From Gallionella sp. (GTDB lineage: Bacteria; Pseudomonadota; Gammaproteobacteria; Burkholderiales; Gallionellaceae), in NCBI GenBank assembly GCA_030682375.1, contig JAUXOL010000013.1:62001-126000 (forward strand): a stretch of DNA of 64,000 nt, in the 5' to 3' direction. The translations under genes and the position numbers were made by a program. Under the pieces are notes generated by a model. That model was not told where the DNA came from, did no database searches, and was given only the letters and a program-made list of their open reading frames with translations. This document shows, in pieces, positions 1 through 7,576 of the stretch. The stretch's first letter is position 1; the number at the start of each line of letters is the position of its first letter.

Positions 1-1019
1 AAGGTTGGAGCCCACTGCTAACGTCTGAAACTCAGTACTCAGAGGTGGGTGCTCCAAACATTGCTGCGTTTTTTCCAGATGTTCTGACTGACGCACTAGA
101 TGCATGTGGCCAAGCGCACATTGACGGTAACGGGCGACGCTATCGTTCTGCCGACATGTGCACACAACTCGCCACGTTACTAGGGCGAACCGCTACTTGG
201 GAGACTGAAGTTACCACACTAACTGATCCCGCGCTCAGCCTCGACCAAGTGATCGAGTTAATGGAAAAAAATGGAATTGGGAGACCTTCAACATTCGCGG
301 ATAGACTATCCGCAGCGATCGATAATGATTTAGTACGCCACAACCAGGCAACAAATCGGCTGGAGATCGGTGATTATGGCGAAAAGGTATTAGCAGCACT
401 AACTACCCTACCTGCCAGTGCCGTTGTGGATGCGGCGTTTAGTGCGGATCTTGAAATGGCGTTAAAAGCCATCGAAACTGATCATTCACTTGCCGGAGAT
501 ATAGTGCGCCAATTCTGCGAAAGAGCTTTAGGTACAGATTCTTCGCTCGCTGATTGGCTTGATGAGCAGGTCATCGATGGAGAGAGTCTAAACGAATCTA
601 TCGCCCGTGCCGACGCGATCCTGCCTTCGGCGAACAGTTGGAGTTCCTTTGCGCTCCCGGCTGGCATGTCCCCAGAGCAATTGGCGATAAAGCCTGATGA
701 GGCGATCTCGTTGCGCGCTGAGATCGATACGATCCTCGCGGCACCAGACCGAAATAGATGGAAACGGCGTTCGCCTCGCCAACGGGCTGCGTGTCGCCTT
801 GCTGTATTAGCAATGGCAAGCACCACATTCTCGGCTGAAGGTTTAGTTGCACTGGCATCGCGCGATATCGTGCTGCGCTGGTGGATCGACTTGGCACCAC
901 AAGAGGCGCCGCTTTCTGACGATGAATTTGAAGAGATACAGGTGGCATTGCTGATGCTTGATCCTGTAGCAAAAGCAGACCTCGCGGCGTTGGCTGTTCG
1001 AGTCGATCTGTCGCTATAG
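1..1019 (+). CDS. Type IA DNA topoisomerase-like protein, C-terminal part (cut by window edge)
   Basis: The frame is open to the left edge, so only the last 338 residues are visible; the GTG at 45 is probably internal. The stretch GIGRPSTF (about residue 77 counted from that GTG) matches the GIGRPSTY motif of type IA topoisomerases. The next ~80 residues follow the family pattern: a helix ending in a charged turn, an LEIGDYGEKV segment like the family's LTELG element, then AAFSADLEMALKAIE like the family's FTANMEEELDEIA. The last ~190 residues resemble nothing I recognise and contain no zinc-finger cysteines. Toprim and the catalytic tyrosine would lie outside the window. An AAGGAG site follows 11 nt after the stop and leads into the HNH gene, which suggests an operon. 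The assignment rests on motif recognition; the function of this version is unknown. Confidence 0.6.
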   Translation, partial: GWSPLLTSETQYSEVGAPNIAAFFPDVLTDALDACGQAHIDGNGRRYRSADMCTQLATLLGRTATWETEVTTLTDPALSLDQVIELMEKNGIGRPSTFADRLSAAIDNDLVRHNQATNRLEIGDYGEKVLAALTTLPASAVVDAAFSADLEMALKAIETDHSLAGDIVRQFCERALGTDSSLADWLDEQVIDGESLNESIARADAILPSANSWSSFALPAGMSPEQLAIKPDEAISLRAEIDTILAAPDRNRWKRRSPRQRAACRLAVLAMASTTFSAEGLVALASRDIVLRWWIDLAPQEAPLSDDEFEEIQVALLMLDPVAKADLAALAVRVDLSL

Positions 1020-1045
1020 CAATAACTTAAAGGAGAATCAACTCG

Positions 1046-1807
1046 ATGGGCTTCATTTCCTATCCGAGAACAGCAGCCGAATTAAGGGCAGTCCTGTCGC
1101 TTGGCTACCAAGAAGTGCTTAGGTTGTTGCGCACAAAACAATTGCGAATCAACCTGCGCAGCTATCTGAGACATCTATTCAAGGAAAATCAATACGACGA
1201 TCAAGCAATCGATCAGTTAAACAAAAAACTGTTCGCATGGCAGGAAGCGCGCAAAGAGGCAGGACTACCCTGCGGAGCACTTGTCTACCATCATTCTGGA
1301 GTCAGAAATCTACATGGTTTCAAAATCACTATGATCCAATACGAAAAGAAGGCTGATCGGGCTATCTACGTGAAAGAACGGGAGAAAGAATTCAGGCCGA
1401 TTCGCAAAGCGTGGCTGAAAGATATCGCCGTTCGGAACGCCAAGGAGCTGGAAGCTGCTGGCATACCCCGAAGCGAAATTGAAAAAATGGCAAAGTATGG
1501 AATAACTCCGACGGATTCCAATGGCAAACCGTGGTATCAGGTTCATCATAGGCTCCCTCTGGACGACGGAGGTACCAACGATCCAAAAAATTTCATTCTC
1601 ATCCGCAACGACGTTGAGCACCGAGCCGTACATGGTTACTACAACCCAGCGGAGCTTCGTATCGACCGACTCGCCTATGGAAGCATTGCGGAAGTCGCAT
1701 TACCAATGCCACCGGAAGATACGATCATCTACCCGAACCCCGCGCTCGGCTATGTAGCTGAGATTGTCCCACATGCCGATTTTTTAGAGATATACCATGA
1801 TGATTGA
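1046..1807 (+). CDS. HNH-endonuclease domain protein (possible toxin)
   Basis: This is a 253-residue protein. Residues ~165-200 form an HNH nuclease motif: VHHRLPLDDGGTND, then KNFILI, then EHRAVHG. That is the usual His-His, GGT-D, Asn, His-x3-His arrangement of HNH enzymes. The N-terminal ~160 residues are basic and helical and match no family I know. The start is ATG 1046 behind AAGGAG at 1030-1035. The gene lies 26 nt after the topoisomerase-like gene and overlaps the next gene by 11 nt. A nuclease followed directly by a SUKH-type protein is the arrangement of many bacterial toxin-immunity pairs (known for the families). A toxin role is inferred; a DNA-processing partner of the topoisomerase-like protein is the alternative. 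Confidence 0.7.
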   Translation: MGFISYPRTAAELRAVLSLGYQEVLRLLRTKQLRINLRSYLRHLFKENQYDDQAIDQLNKKLFAWQEARKEAGLPCGALVYHHSGVRNLHGFKITMIQYEKKADRAIYVKEREKEFRPIRKAWLKDIAVRNAKELEAAGIPRSEIEKMAKYGITPTDSNGKPWYQVHHRLPLDDGGTNDPKNFILIRNDVEHRAVHGYYNPAELRIDRLAYGSIAEVALPMPPEDTIIYPNPALGYVAEIVPHADFLEIYHDD

Positions 1808-2234
1808 AGACTTGGTCGATAACATAACATTGTTCCTTAAAGACGGAGCGGCATCAGCCATCCCGCGGCCCTGTAGCGAAGACGAAATTTCTAAGGCAGA
1901 AACCGCATTTTCAGCTGAGTTTCATCATGTTTTTCCCGAAGCTTACAAGCGTGTTTTGCGTCGAGCGAATGGCCTTGCTCACAATGGTCTCATCATTTGG
2001 CCGGCGGCGCCAGAATCGCTATTTCAAGAAACAATACTTCAAGCGAACACAGATCAGCGCGAGAATTTCTCTGACGATTTCATCTACTACGGCCAGATAG
2101 ACGAAGAACTCTATGTTTTCGATATAAATACTGAAAAATATTTCGCGATCGAATATGTGGGGAAATCGGTATGGAAAAAATTTGAAAGTGCGGAAGAGAT
2201 GTTCGAATTTATGCTCAAACGAGCTTTGGAATAA
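1797..2234 (+). CDS. SUKH (SMI1/KNR4, YrhA-like) immunity-type protein
   Basis: This is an acidic 145-residue protein. It shows the SUKH pattern: an early helix with the signature IPRPCSEDEISKAE, then FPEAYKRVLRRANGL near residue 45, HNGLIIWPA near residue 62, an F-x-I-N segment near residue 105, and a C-terminal helix with the FESAEEMFEFM pattern. SUKH proteins usually neutralise nuclease toxins of contact-dependent or polymorphic systems (established for the superfamily). The start ATG 1797 overlaps the end of the HNH gene, so the two are probably translationally coupled. I infer that this is the antidote for that nuclease. It ends just before a strong hairpin terminator. Confidence 0.65.
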   Translation: MMIEDLVDNITLFLKDGAASAIPRPCSEDEISKAETAFSAEFHHVFPEAYKRVLRRANGLAHNGLIIWPAAPESLFQETILQANTDQRENFSDDFIYYGQIDEELYVFDINTEKYFAIEYVGKSVWKKFESAEEMFEFMLKRALE

Positions 2235-2262
2235 GCTGCTTATGTCAAAGTGACAAAATGAA

Positions 2263-2300
2263 AATACCCCTGAATTCCATAATCGGAAATCAGGGGTATT
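2263..2300. terminator. Bidirectional hairpin between convergent genes
   Basis: The 11-bp stem AATACCCCTGA / TCAGGGGTATT is perfect and has a 16-nt loop. It lies between the convergent ends of the SUKH gene (2234) and the 111-residue ORF (2317). It can act in both directions, although neither side has a long T-run. Confidence 0.6.
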
Positions 2301-2316
2301 ATGTTGTTGCTGTACA

Positions 2317-2652
2317 TCAGTTTATAAGACTCGGCCAACTCAGTTCTGTTACCGGGACCAATGGCAAATCATGCATGTCTGGCAAATCCTCAATTTCGCA
2401 AAGATTATAGGGCACAATTAACACATTATCATCGGGACCCTCATCGAGCCCTTTATTAAAGCGCAATAAAATTTCGTAGCGCTCCCCGTTGTAGATAACC
2501 TCATCTCCTTCACTTGCATTAATTGCTACCCCTTTCGGCTGTAACAACTCCTCAAGATACTTGGTGGCGCAATAATCCAAGCCTTGACTCTTGCATGTGC
2601 GTAGCGCTTCCAGAATTGTCCTTCTGTAGCGATGTTCCAATTCCACTTTCAT
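2317..2652 (-). CDS. Hypothetical protein, 111 aa
   Basis: I do not recognise this family. It is a small, acidic, soluble protein without signal peptide or membrane segment. The N-terminal ~40 residues look helical and contain two cysteines about 8 residues apart (CKSQGLDYC). The middle EVIYNGERYEILLRF looks like a beta hairpin, and the C-terminal part is rich in Asp, Glu and Pro. The start ATG 2652 has a good AAGGAG site 7-9 nt upstream. The gene is monocistronic, convergent with the HNH/SUKH operon, and has an unusually structured leader (2678-2714). It may be accessory, like its neighbours. Confidence 0.6.
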   Translation of the reverse strand: MKVELEHRYRRTILEALRTCKSQGLDYCATKYLEELLQPKGVAINASEGDEVIYNGERYEILLRFNKGLDEGPDDNVLIVPYNLCEIEDLPDMHDLPLVPVTELSWPSLIN

Positions 2653-2677
2653 GGTGCTCTCCTTGAGAAAACGAGAA

Positions 2678-2714
2678 CACCATGCCCCTACCGGGGCATG
2701 GTGCCCCGGTAGGG
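2678..2714 (-). promoter_or_regulatory. Leader with two mutually exclusive hairpins
   Basis: Two perfect inverted repeats share bases. CACCATGCCCC (2678-2688) pairs with GGGGCATGGTG (2693-2703). CCCTACCGGGGCA (2686-2698) pairs with TGCCCCGGTAGGG (2702-2714). Only one can form at a time. They lie 26-62 nt upstream of the start of the 111-residue gene. The CACCATG string also occurs at its start codon. An attenuator or protein-binding leader is possible, and so is a simple repeat cluster. Confidence 0.4.
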
Positions 2715-2807
2715 TTGATAAGTTATGGCAAGTAGGAAACCCGCCTTTGTGAGTGCCTAACTAATTGATTTTAGGCGATTGTGCATTTGCTACATAATAC
2801 CGGTCTT

Positions 2808-2969
2808 GCCAAGAAAGGTAACCCAAAGAAGGCGCCCCCAGCTTGCCGCCGCTACGCGGTTCCCTGCGTTGCTCGACTGGTCAGGCGGCTGCGGAACTCG
2901 CGCTTCGCGCTCAGACAGTCCTCGCCGAAATCCCCTGACCAGCCTGCGCTACTCGGCGGCGCACAGGGG
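2808..2969 (+). repeat. Dispersed GC-rich repeat, copy A (inverted partner at 3800-3981)
   Basis: This ~160-bp sequence runs from AAGAAAGGTAACCCAAAG through CTCAGACAGTCCTCGCCG to GCGCACAGGGG. It recurs in inverted orientation at 3800-3981 at high identity. It has no convincing coding potential, although short ORFs cross it. The two copies frame the secreted-protein gene at 3158-3751. Confidence 0.75.
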
Positions 2970-2996
2970 AGGGTAAATCGAAAATCAAAATCAAGT

Positions 2997-3018
2997 GGTG
3001 GGCAACAAGTTGCCCACC
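2997..3018. repeat. Small palindrome GGTGGGCAAC-AA-GTTGCCCACC
   Basis: The 10-bp arms are perfect. A sister palindrome of the same type (GTGGGCAC-GAA-GTGCCCAC) lies at 3752-3770, on the other side of the gene at 3158-3751. Apart from this and repeat copy A, the stretch 2653-3157 has no gene I can support. Confidence 0.6.
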
Positions 3019-3157
3019 ATAGTCAAAGCAATTTGACTCCGGTACACTCAAGACGCGGGGATAATCCTTTGACACGTTGTGTGAAGTGTATAGTTACTTG
3101 GCATTTGAAGTCAGGAGGCGTTTAGGCGGCCTAAATCACTATAGGAATGTTTGCTCC

Positions 3158-3751
3158 ATGAGACTCTCTATCAGCGTCAGGGCAATAGCACTCTTCTTCT
3201 CAGTAATTTTCTCAGGAACCGCATTCGGCGATCAGCGCAGCACTTTTATTCATATGGCATGTGTCCCGGAAATTGGATTCTTCGAAATAACTCCGACCTA
3301 CATCTGGAATGTTCCAGAAGAGCGCGCCATAAAACGGTTAATGCAGAAAAAACACAAACTATTTCCCGAGGGATCAGGGAAATTTTCATGCGTATTGAAT
3401 GACTCTACGATTAAGGTTCAGTATCGGACAGAGTCGTGTAACCATTATGAGAATAGCCAAATCTTTATTGATATGTGGGTCAACGATTTGAAAGTAATCC
3501 ATCAGGTAGTATTCGCAGATACATGCTATTCCGCTGCGACAACCCGAATTTGGTATTCACAAGAAGGTAGTGTTGGTTTTGATGCAAACCCTGCATATGG
3601 GATGTTTGATAGCGGACCTGTTACTGTTTCATTCTTTGCTGGCCTCGTTGGTGATGAGTTTAATAATTTTTCAGCGAACGATGAAGCGCTGCCGATTACG
3701 ATGAGCCATATCAATAAAAGGATTGATGGCTTAGTCAACAAAGCTCGATAG
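3158..3751 (+). CDS. Hypothetical secreted protein, 197 aa
   Basis: I do not recognise this family. Starting at ATG 3158 gives a clear signal peptide: MRLSISVRAIALFFSV, then a small-residue cleavage region near GTAFGD (about residue 25). The open frame extends back to 3077, but that part has no signal-like start. The mature part (~172 residues) has five cysteines, which suggests disulfides in the periplasm, and mixed beta-rich sequence. The weak AGGA upstream fits modest expression. The DNA is more AT-rich than the housekeeping genes. The gene stands alone and is framed by two palindromes and two inverted 160-180-bp repeats, which suggests a mobile or recently acquired cassette. Confidence 0.6.
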   Translation: MRLSISVRAIALFFSVIFSGTAFGDQRSTFIHMACVPEIGFFEITPTYIWNVPEERAIKRLMQKKHKLFPEGSGKFSCVLNDSTIKVQYRTESCNHYENSQIFIDMWVNDLKVIHQVVFADTCYSAATTRIWYSQEGSVGFDANPAYGMFDSGPVTVSFFAGLVGDEFNNFSANDEALPITMSHINKRIDGLVNKAR

Positions 3752-3790
3752 GTGGGCACGAAGTGCCCACGCTGTGCTTTGGTTTTTTTG
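3752..3790 (+). terminator. Hairpin plus T-run after the secreted-protein gene
   Basis: The 8-bp stem GTGGGCAC / GTGCCCAC (3752-3759 and 3763-3770, loop GAA) is followed within ~12 nt by a T-rich run. It sits directly at the stop codon of the 197-residue gene. Confidence 0.55.
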
Positions 3791-3799
3791 CTTTTTCTT

Positions 3800-3981
3800 C
3801 CCCTGTGCGCAGCCGAGTAGCGGAGAACGGTCAGGGGATGTCGGCGAGGACTGTCTGAGCGCGTAGCGCGAGTTCCGCAGCCGCCTGACCGTTTGAGCAA
3901 CGCAGGGGACCGCGAAGCGGCGGCAAACCGGGGGCGCCTTTTCTTTGGTTCCTTTCTTTTGGCGAAGCAAAAGAAAGGAAC
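3800..3981 (-). repeat. Dispersed GC-rich repeat, copy B
   Basis: This is the inverted copy of 2808-2969, slightly longer. Its outer end carries a further hairpin (GTTCCTTTCTTTTG with its complement, 3949-3981). The region 3752-4189 consists of this repeat and further repeat fragments; I see no gene in it. Confidence 0.75.
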
Positions 3982-4023
3982 TTGCTGTCGGGCAACCCCC
4001 GACGGTTTTGATTTTTATTTGAT

Positions 4024-4076
4024 GGGTAGCCTTGCATAGCCACCTGACTAGGCTGCCAAAAAACGCCAGCCAAGTC
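4024..4076 (-). repeat. Dispersed hairpin element, family 1, copy 1
   Basis: Read on the minus strand this gives ACTTGGCTGGCGTTTTTTGG, then CAGCCTAGTC and GTGGCTATGC. It aligns with the copies at 37791-37837 (intergenic) and 61116-61163 (inside the FGGY kinase gene). The central stem is GGCTG / CAGCC. Confidence 0.6.
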
Positions 4077-4079
4077 ATT

Positions 4080-4109
4080 GGTTATCGCTACGCTCAACCC
4101 ATCCTACGG
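4080..4109 (+). repeat. Half copy of the palindromic element found in bioH (family 2)
   Basis: ATCGCTACGCTCAACCCA followed by TCCTACG is nearly identical to the right arm of the element inside bioH (36371-36396). Further repeat-like sequence rich in GCTACGCG follows up to 4189. Confidence 0.6.
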
Positions 4110-4189
4110 ATTCTCAGTTCGCGGGCTACGCCCATCCTTCGATACACCGCGCTACGCGCGGCACTCAGGACGAACGGTTTCAGGAGGGC

Positions 4190-5230
4190 TCAATGCGAAC
4201 GACCTAAACTCTCCAGCACCTTCCGCACCGGTGTCGGTATCGCCCCCCTCAACGCCTCTTCCACATCTATCCACAAACTCCCCGCCTGCTGTACCCGCAC
4301 CGGCTTGCGCACCACGCGCAACAGCACCGGCGTGATGTGCAATTTGAAATGCGTGAAGGTATGCGCGAACTCCGGCAGGTCGATGCGCTCACTCACTGCT
4401 ATGCCGTTGCGCTGCAGATAATCCTCCGCGACGCCCTGCCCATCGTCGATTTGCGGCGGACACCACAGGCCGCCCCAGATGCCGCTGCCAGGGCGCTTCT
4501 CCAGCAGGATGTCGTTGCCGTGCATCAGCAATAAAAACGTGGCGTGCCGCTCCGGCACGGCCTTCTTCGGGCGCGGCGTGGGGAGTTCGGCGATGCGGTT
4601 CGTATTCGATGCAACGCAGTCGGCATTCACCGGACAATCGTCGCACTTCGGTTTACCGCGCGAGCAAACGGTCGCACCGATGTCCATCAGTGCCTGGGTG
4701 TAGGTGGCGATGTCGCGCGGCGGCAACAATGACTCGGCCTGCTGCCACAACTGCTCTTCGACCTTCTTGTTCCCCGCCCAACCCTCGATGCCGCACCAGC
4801 GTGCGAGCACGCGCTTGACGTTGCCGTCGAGGATCGCGCGGCGTTCGTGATACGCCAGCGCGCAGATCGCCGCGGCGGTGGAACGGCCTATGCCGGGAAG
4901 TTCGAGAAGGTCTTCGAGTTGGTGCGGGAATTCTCCGCCGAACTGCTCGACGACGATGCGCGCGGCCTTGTGCAGGTTGCGGCCTCTGGCGTAGTAGCCG
5001 AGGCCGCTCCAGTGCGCGAGCACTTCGTCTTCGGTCGCGGCGGCGAGTGCTGCGACGGTCGGGAACGAGGCGACGAAACGCTGGTAATACGGGATGACGG
5101 TGGCGACCTGCGTCTGTTGCAGCATGATCTCGGACAGCCACACGCGGTAGGCATCCTGCCCCTGCCAGGGCAGGTCGTGACGGCCGTGTTGGCGTTGCCA
5201 ACGGATGAGGTGGGAAGAAAAACTATGCAT
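4190..5230 (-). CDS. mutY: A/G-specific adenine glycosylase MutY
   Basis: MutY removes adenine mispaired with 8-oxoguanine. The 346-residue protein is of normal length. The N-terminal HhH-GPD domain (~1-220) shows SEIMLQQTQV with the catalytic Glu, the helix-hairpin-helix LPGIGRSTA, and ILDGNVKRV with the conserved Asp. The 4Fe-4S loop is C-x6-C-x2-C-x5-C (CSRGKPKCDDCPVNADC, ~residues 193-209). The C-terminal NUDIX-like domain (~235-346) carries the GGLWCPP turn used in 8-oxoG recognition. The start at 5230 lacks a strong ribosome site. It is followed upstream by a REP-like palindrome and the asmA-family gene, both on the minus strand. Confidence 0.95.
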   Translation of the reverse strand: MHSFSSHLIRWQRQHGRHDLPWQGQDAYRVWLSEIMLQQTQVATVIPYYQRFVASFPTVAALAAATEDEVLAHWSGLGYYARGRNLHKAARIVVEQFGGEFPHQLEDLLELPGIGRSTAAAICALAYHERRAILDGNVKRVLARWCGIEGWAGNKKVEEQLWQQAESLLPPRDIATYTQALMDIGATVCSRGKPKCDDCPVNADCVASNTNRIAELPTPRPKKAVPERHATFLLLMHGNDILLEKRPGSGIWGGLWCPPQIDDGQGVAEDYLQRNGIAVSERIDLPEFAHTFTHFKLHITPVLLRVVRKPVRVQQAGSLWIDVEEALRGAIPTPVRKVLESLGRSH

Positions 5231-5240
5231 TCAACGCCGC

Positions 5241-5297
5241 TGTAGGAGCGGGCCCTGCCCGCGACCAGGAAGTTCGCGGGCAGGGCCCGCTCCTACA
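5241..5297. repeat. REP-like perfect palindrome
   Basis: There are two 24-bp perfect arms, beginning TGTAGGAGCGGGCCC and ending GGGCCCGCTCCTACA, with a 9-nt spacer. The TGTAGGAGCGGGC core resembles REP elements of pseudomonads. It lies between asmA and mutY and could also stop or stabilise transcripts. Confidence 0.8.
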
Positions 5298-5307
5298 TTA
5301 CCGACAA

Positions 5308-7422
5308 TCACCGGAACAAGCCCTTGAGGCTGTCTTTCAACTGGTCCTGCACCTTGGTCTTGATCTCTTCCTTCTTGGCTTCGACCTTCTGCTTCGCGGC
5401 CTCGCCTACCATCGCGCCGAAGTCCAGCGTGTATTTCAGGTCGGCGAACGGGCCAGTGACGCGCACCGGGACAGTGAGGCCGCCGACTGCGTCCTTGCCG
5501 CCCTGGCCTTCCAGCGTCTTCGCCAGCGTGGCCTTGGCGAGGTAGTTCATGCTGTCGCGGCCGATGTCGATGTCGCCGTTGCCGGAGAGGCGCAGCAGCG
5601 GCGATTTCAGCGACAGGTCGTCGTTGTGCGCGACGCCGTTGTTCACCTTGAAGCTGGCCTTGAGTTCGCTGAAGTCGGTCTTCTCGGCGCTGTCGGCGGA
5701 CGAGGTCTGTGAGCTGCCCTTGCCCAGCATGCCCTGCGCGTCGCGCAATTTCTTCGCGATGTTGATGCCCTTGATCGCGCCGTCGGCGAGGTTCAGCGAC
5801 ATCGTGCCGTTAAGCGCCTTCTTCATCGCGCCGACGGTGTCGCCGCGCATGGTCAGGTTCATGCCGACGTTGCCGCGCCCTTCCAGCGTATCGAAGTCGG
5901 CGGCATCCTTGGTCAGCGCGGCGATGTCGACACCGCTCAACGTCTGGTTCACCGCGATCACCGGCGTGGCCTGCGCATTGACGCTGACGCTGCCGTTGAC
6001 GCTGCCCTTGTACAGATTGGCCGACAGCGGCGCGATGTTGAGCTGGCCGTTGTGCGCCTTCATCTCGAGCTTCAGGTTGGAGGTCTTCACGTTCGCGACC
6101 TTCAGCGCACCGATATGCAGACGGCCTTCGAGGTTCAGGCTGCGCAGCGCGGACAGGTCGATGGGCTGCTCCGGCCCGCTCTCCTTGGCCGCACCGGCTT
6201 CCTTCTTCGGCATGTAGAGGTCGGCGTCGAACTGGTCGACATCCACGTCGAAACGAATCGCAGGACTCGCAAAGCCGTTCACCGCAACCTTGGCCTTGAC
6301 CTGGCTCTGCAGCAGCCCGCCCGCCAGTTCGACATCGACATGCTCCTTGTTCGCGTCGAACGCGAAGCTGCCCTTCATCTCGCTCTTGACCTGCTTGCCG
6401 GGCAGCGCGTCGCCCTTGGCGTCGAAGGACAGCGTCAGTGCCTTGCTGCCGAACGCGCGCGCGTTACCCTGTATCGACGGCAGCGACAGTGTCGCGGTGA
6501 TGTCGTTCGCGCCGTTCAGGCGCGCGGAAAGCGCGAGCTTGTCGCCGCTGAAGCTGTCCTTCGTCACTGCGATCTTCGGCGCATCGAGTGCGACTTCGAA
6601 CGCGTCCTTGCCCTTGGTTCCGCTGGCCTTCACGGAGAAGTTCTGCGTGCCGTACTGCTGCGCTGAAACATCCGCGCTCACGTCGCCGCCCGCTTGCAGC
6701 TTCAGCCCCTGCATGTCCAGCGCGCTTCCGCTGGCCTGCAGGTCCAACCCTTCCAGCTTGTAGAGTTGCTTGTCGAGATCGAAGGTCAGCGTGGTCTTGA
6801 GTTGGGTGGCGATGTCGAGCTTGGGCTGATTGGCCTGCACCGCGGCCGACAGGTCTATCTTGCTCGGCACGCCATTGGCGATGCGGCCTGTGTGCAGATT
6901 CAGGTCCTTGATCGCGTATTGCGCACCCGTGCCTTCGTCACGATAAGTGAGCGCGGTCTTCTCGATGGACACCGCGGCGATGTCGAACTCGACTTGCTTC
7001 TTCGGCTCGGTCTTCTGCTCGCTTTTGGACAGCAGATCATCGATGTTGGTCGTGCCGTCCTTACGCTTGATCAGCGTCGCCTGTAGACCGCTGATCGCGA
7101 CTTCGTCCACCACCGCCTTGCCGGAGAACAGCGGCATCAGCGCCAGCGAGACGCGCGCCGATTCAATGGCGGCGAACTGCTCTGCACTCTTGAATTCCGA
7201 CAGGGATACCTTGCCGAGATTCGCGCCGATGTTGGGGAAGAACGACAGCGTGATGTCGCCGTCGAGGCGCAGGTCGCGCTGCTTGCTGTCCTTCACCGCC
7301 TTGACGATCTCGTCCTTGTAGTCGTTCGGATCGAAGGTCGCGGCGAGATAAGCCGCACCGGCAATGGCGATGCCAACCACGGAACCCGTGACTATCAGGG
7401 TGTACTTGAGTATCTTGTTCAT
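5308..7422 (-). CDS. AsmA family protein
   Basis: This 704-residue protein has one N-terminal membrane anchor (~residues 5-28). A long periplasmic beta-rich part follows. The FDPNDYKDEIVKAVK element right after the anchor and the downstream LRLDGDITLSFFPNIG segment are typical of AsmA. The C-terminal part (~500-690) holds the AsmA-type repeat ending GPFADLKYTLD. AsmA-like proteins are now viewed as lipid-transfer or envelope-homeostasis proteins bridging the two membranes. The tail after residue ~675 is lysine- and glutamate-rich. It is transcribed with mutY or alone; the REP-like palindrome separates them. Confidence 0.85.
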   Translation of the reverse strand: MNKILKYTLIVTGSVVGIAIAGAAYLAATFDPNDYKDEIVKAVKDSKQRDLRLDGDITLSFFPNIGANLGKVSLSEFKSAEQFAAIESARVSLALMPLFSGKAVVDEVAISGLQATLIKRKDGTTNIDDLLSKSEQKTEPKKQVEFDIAAVSIEKTALTYRDEGTGAQYAIKDLNLHTGRIANGVPSKIDLSAAVQANQPKLDIATQLKTTLTFDLDKQLYKLEGLDLQASGSALDMQGLKLQAGGDVSADVSAQQYGTQNFSVKASGTKGKDAFEVALDAPKIAVTKDSFSGDKLALSARLNGANDITATLSLPSIQGNARAFGSKALTLSFDAKGDALPGKQVKSEMKGSFAFDANKEHVDVELAGGLLQSQVKAKVAVNGFASPAIRFDVDVDQFDADLYMPKKEAGAAKESGPEQPIDLSALRSLNLEGRLHIGALKVANVKTSNLKLEMKAHNGQLNIAPLSANLYKGSVNGSVSVNAQATPVIAVNQTLSGVDIAALTKDAADFDTLEGRGNVGMNLTMRGDTVGAMKKALNGTMSLNLADGAIKGINIAKKLRDAQGMLGKGSSQTSSADSAEKTDFSELKASFKVNNGVAHNDDLSLKSPLLRLSGNGDIDIGRDSMNYLAKATLAKTLEGQGGKDAVGGLTVPVRVTGPFADLKYTLDFGAMVGEAAKQKVEAKKEEIKTKVQDQLKDSLKGLFR

Positions 7423-7521
7423 GATCGCCTCGCGAAAGATAAGTTAGTCGGATTATAGCGGAGCGCGCACCGGGATTATCACGCCCGGACAATCAACACG
7501 AACACCTGTCGGCAGCAAAGA

Positions 7522-7558
7522 AAAGGCCGTTCATGGCATTGAACCACGAACGGCCTTT
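7522..7558 (-). terminator. Intrinsic terminator of hemN
   Basis: The stem AAAGGCCGTTC / GAACGGCCTTT has a 15-nt loop. On the minus strand it is followed by TTCTTT. It lies 19 nt after the hemN stop. Apart from it, the 7423-7576 gap holds only the asmA leader. Confidence 0.7.
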
Positions 7559-7576
7559 GACTTTCGACTGTAACGA

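Noticed and set aside
2779-3125. Short plus-strand ORFs across repeat copy A
   Set aside because: They are translations of a dispersed repeat, in several frames, with no ribosome site; the inverted copy gives equally open but different ORFs.
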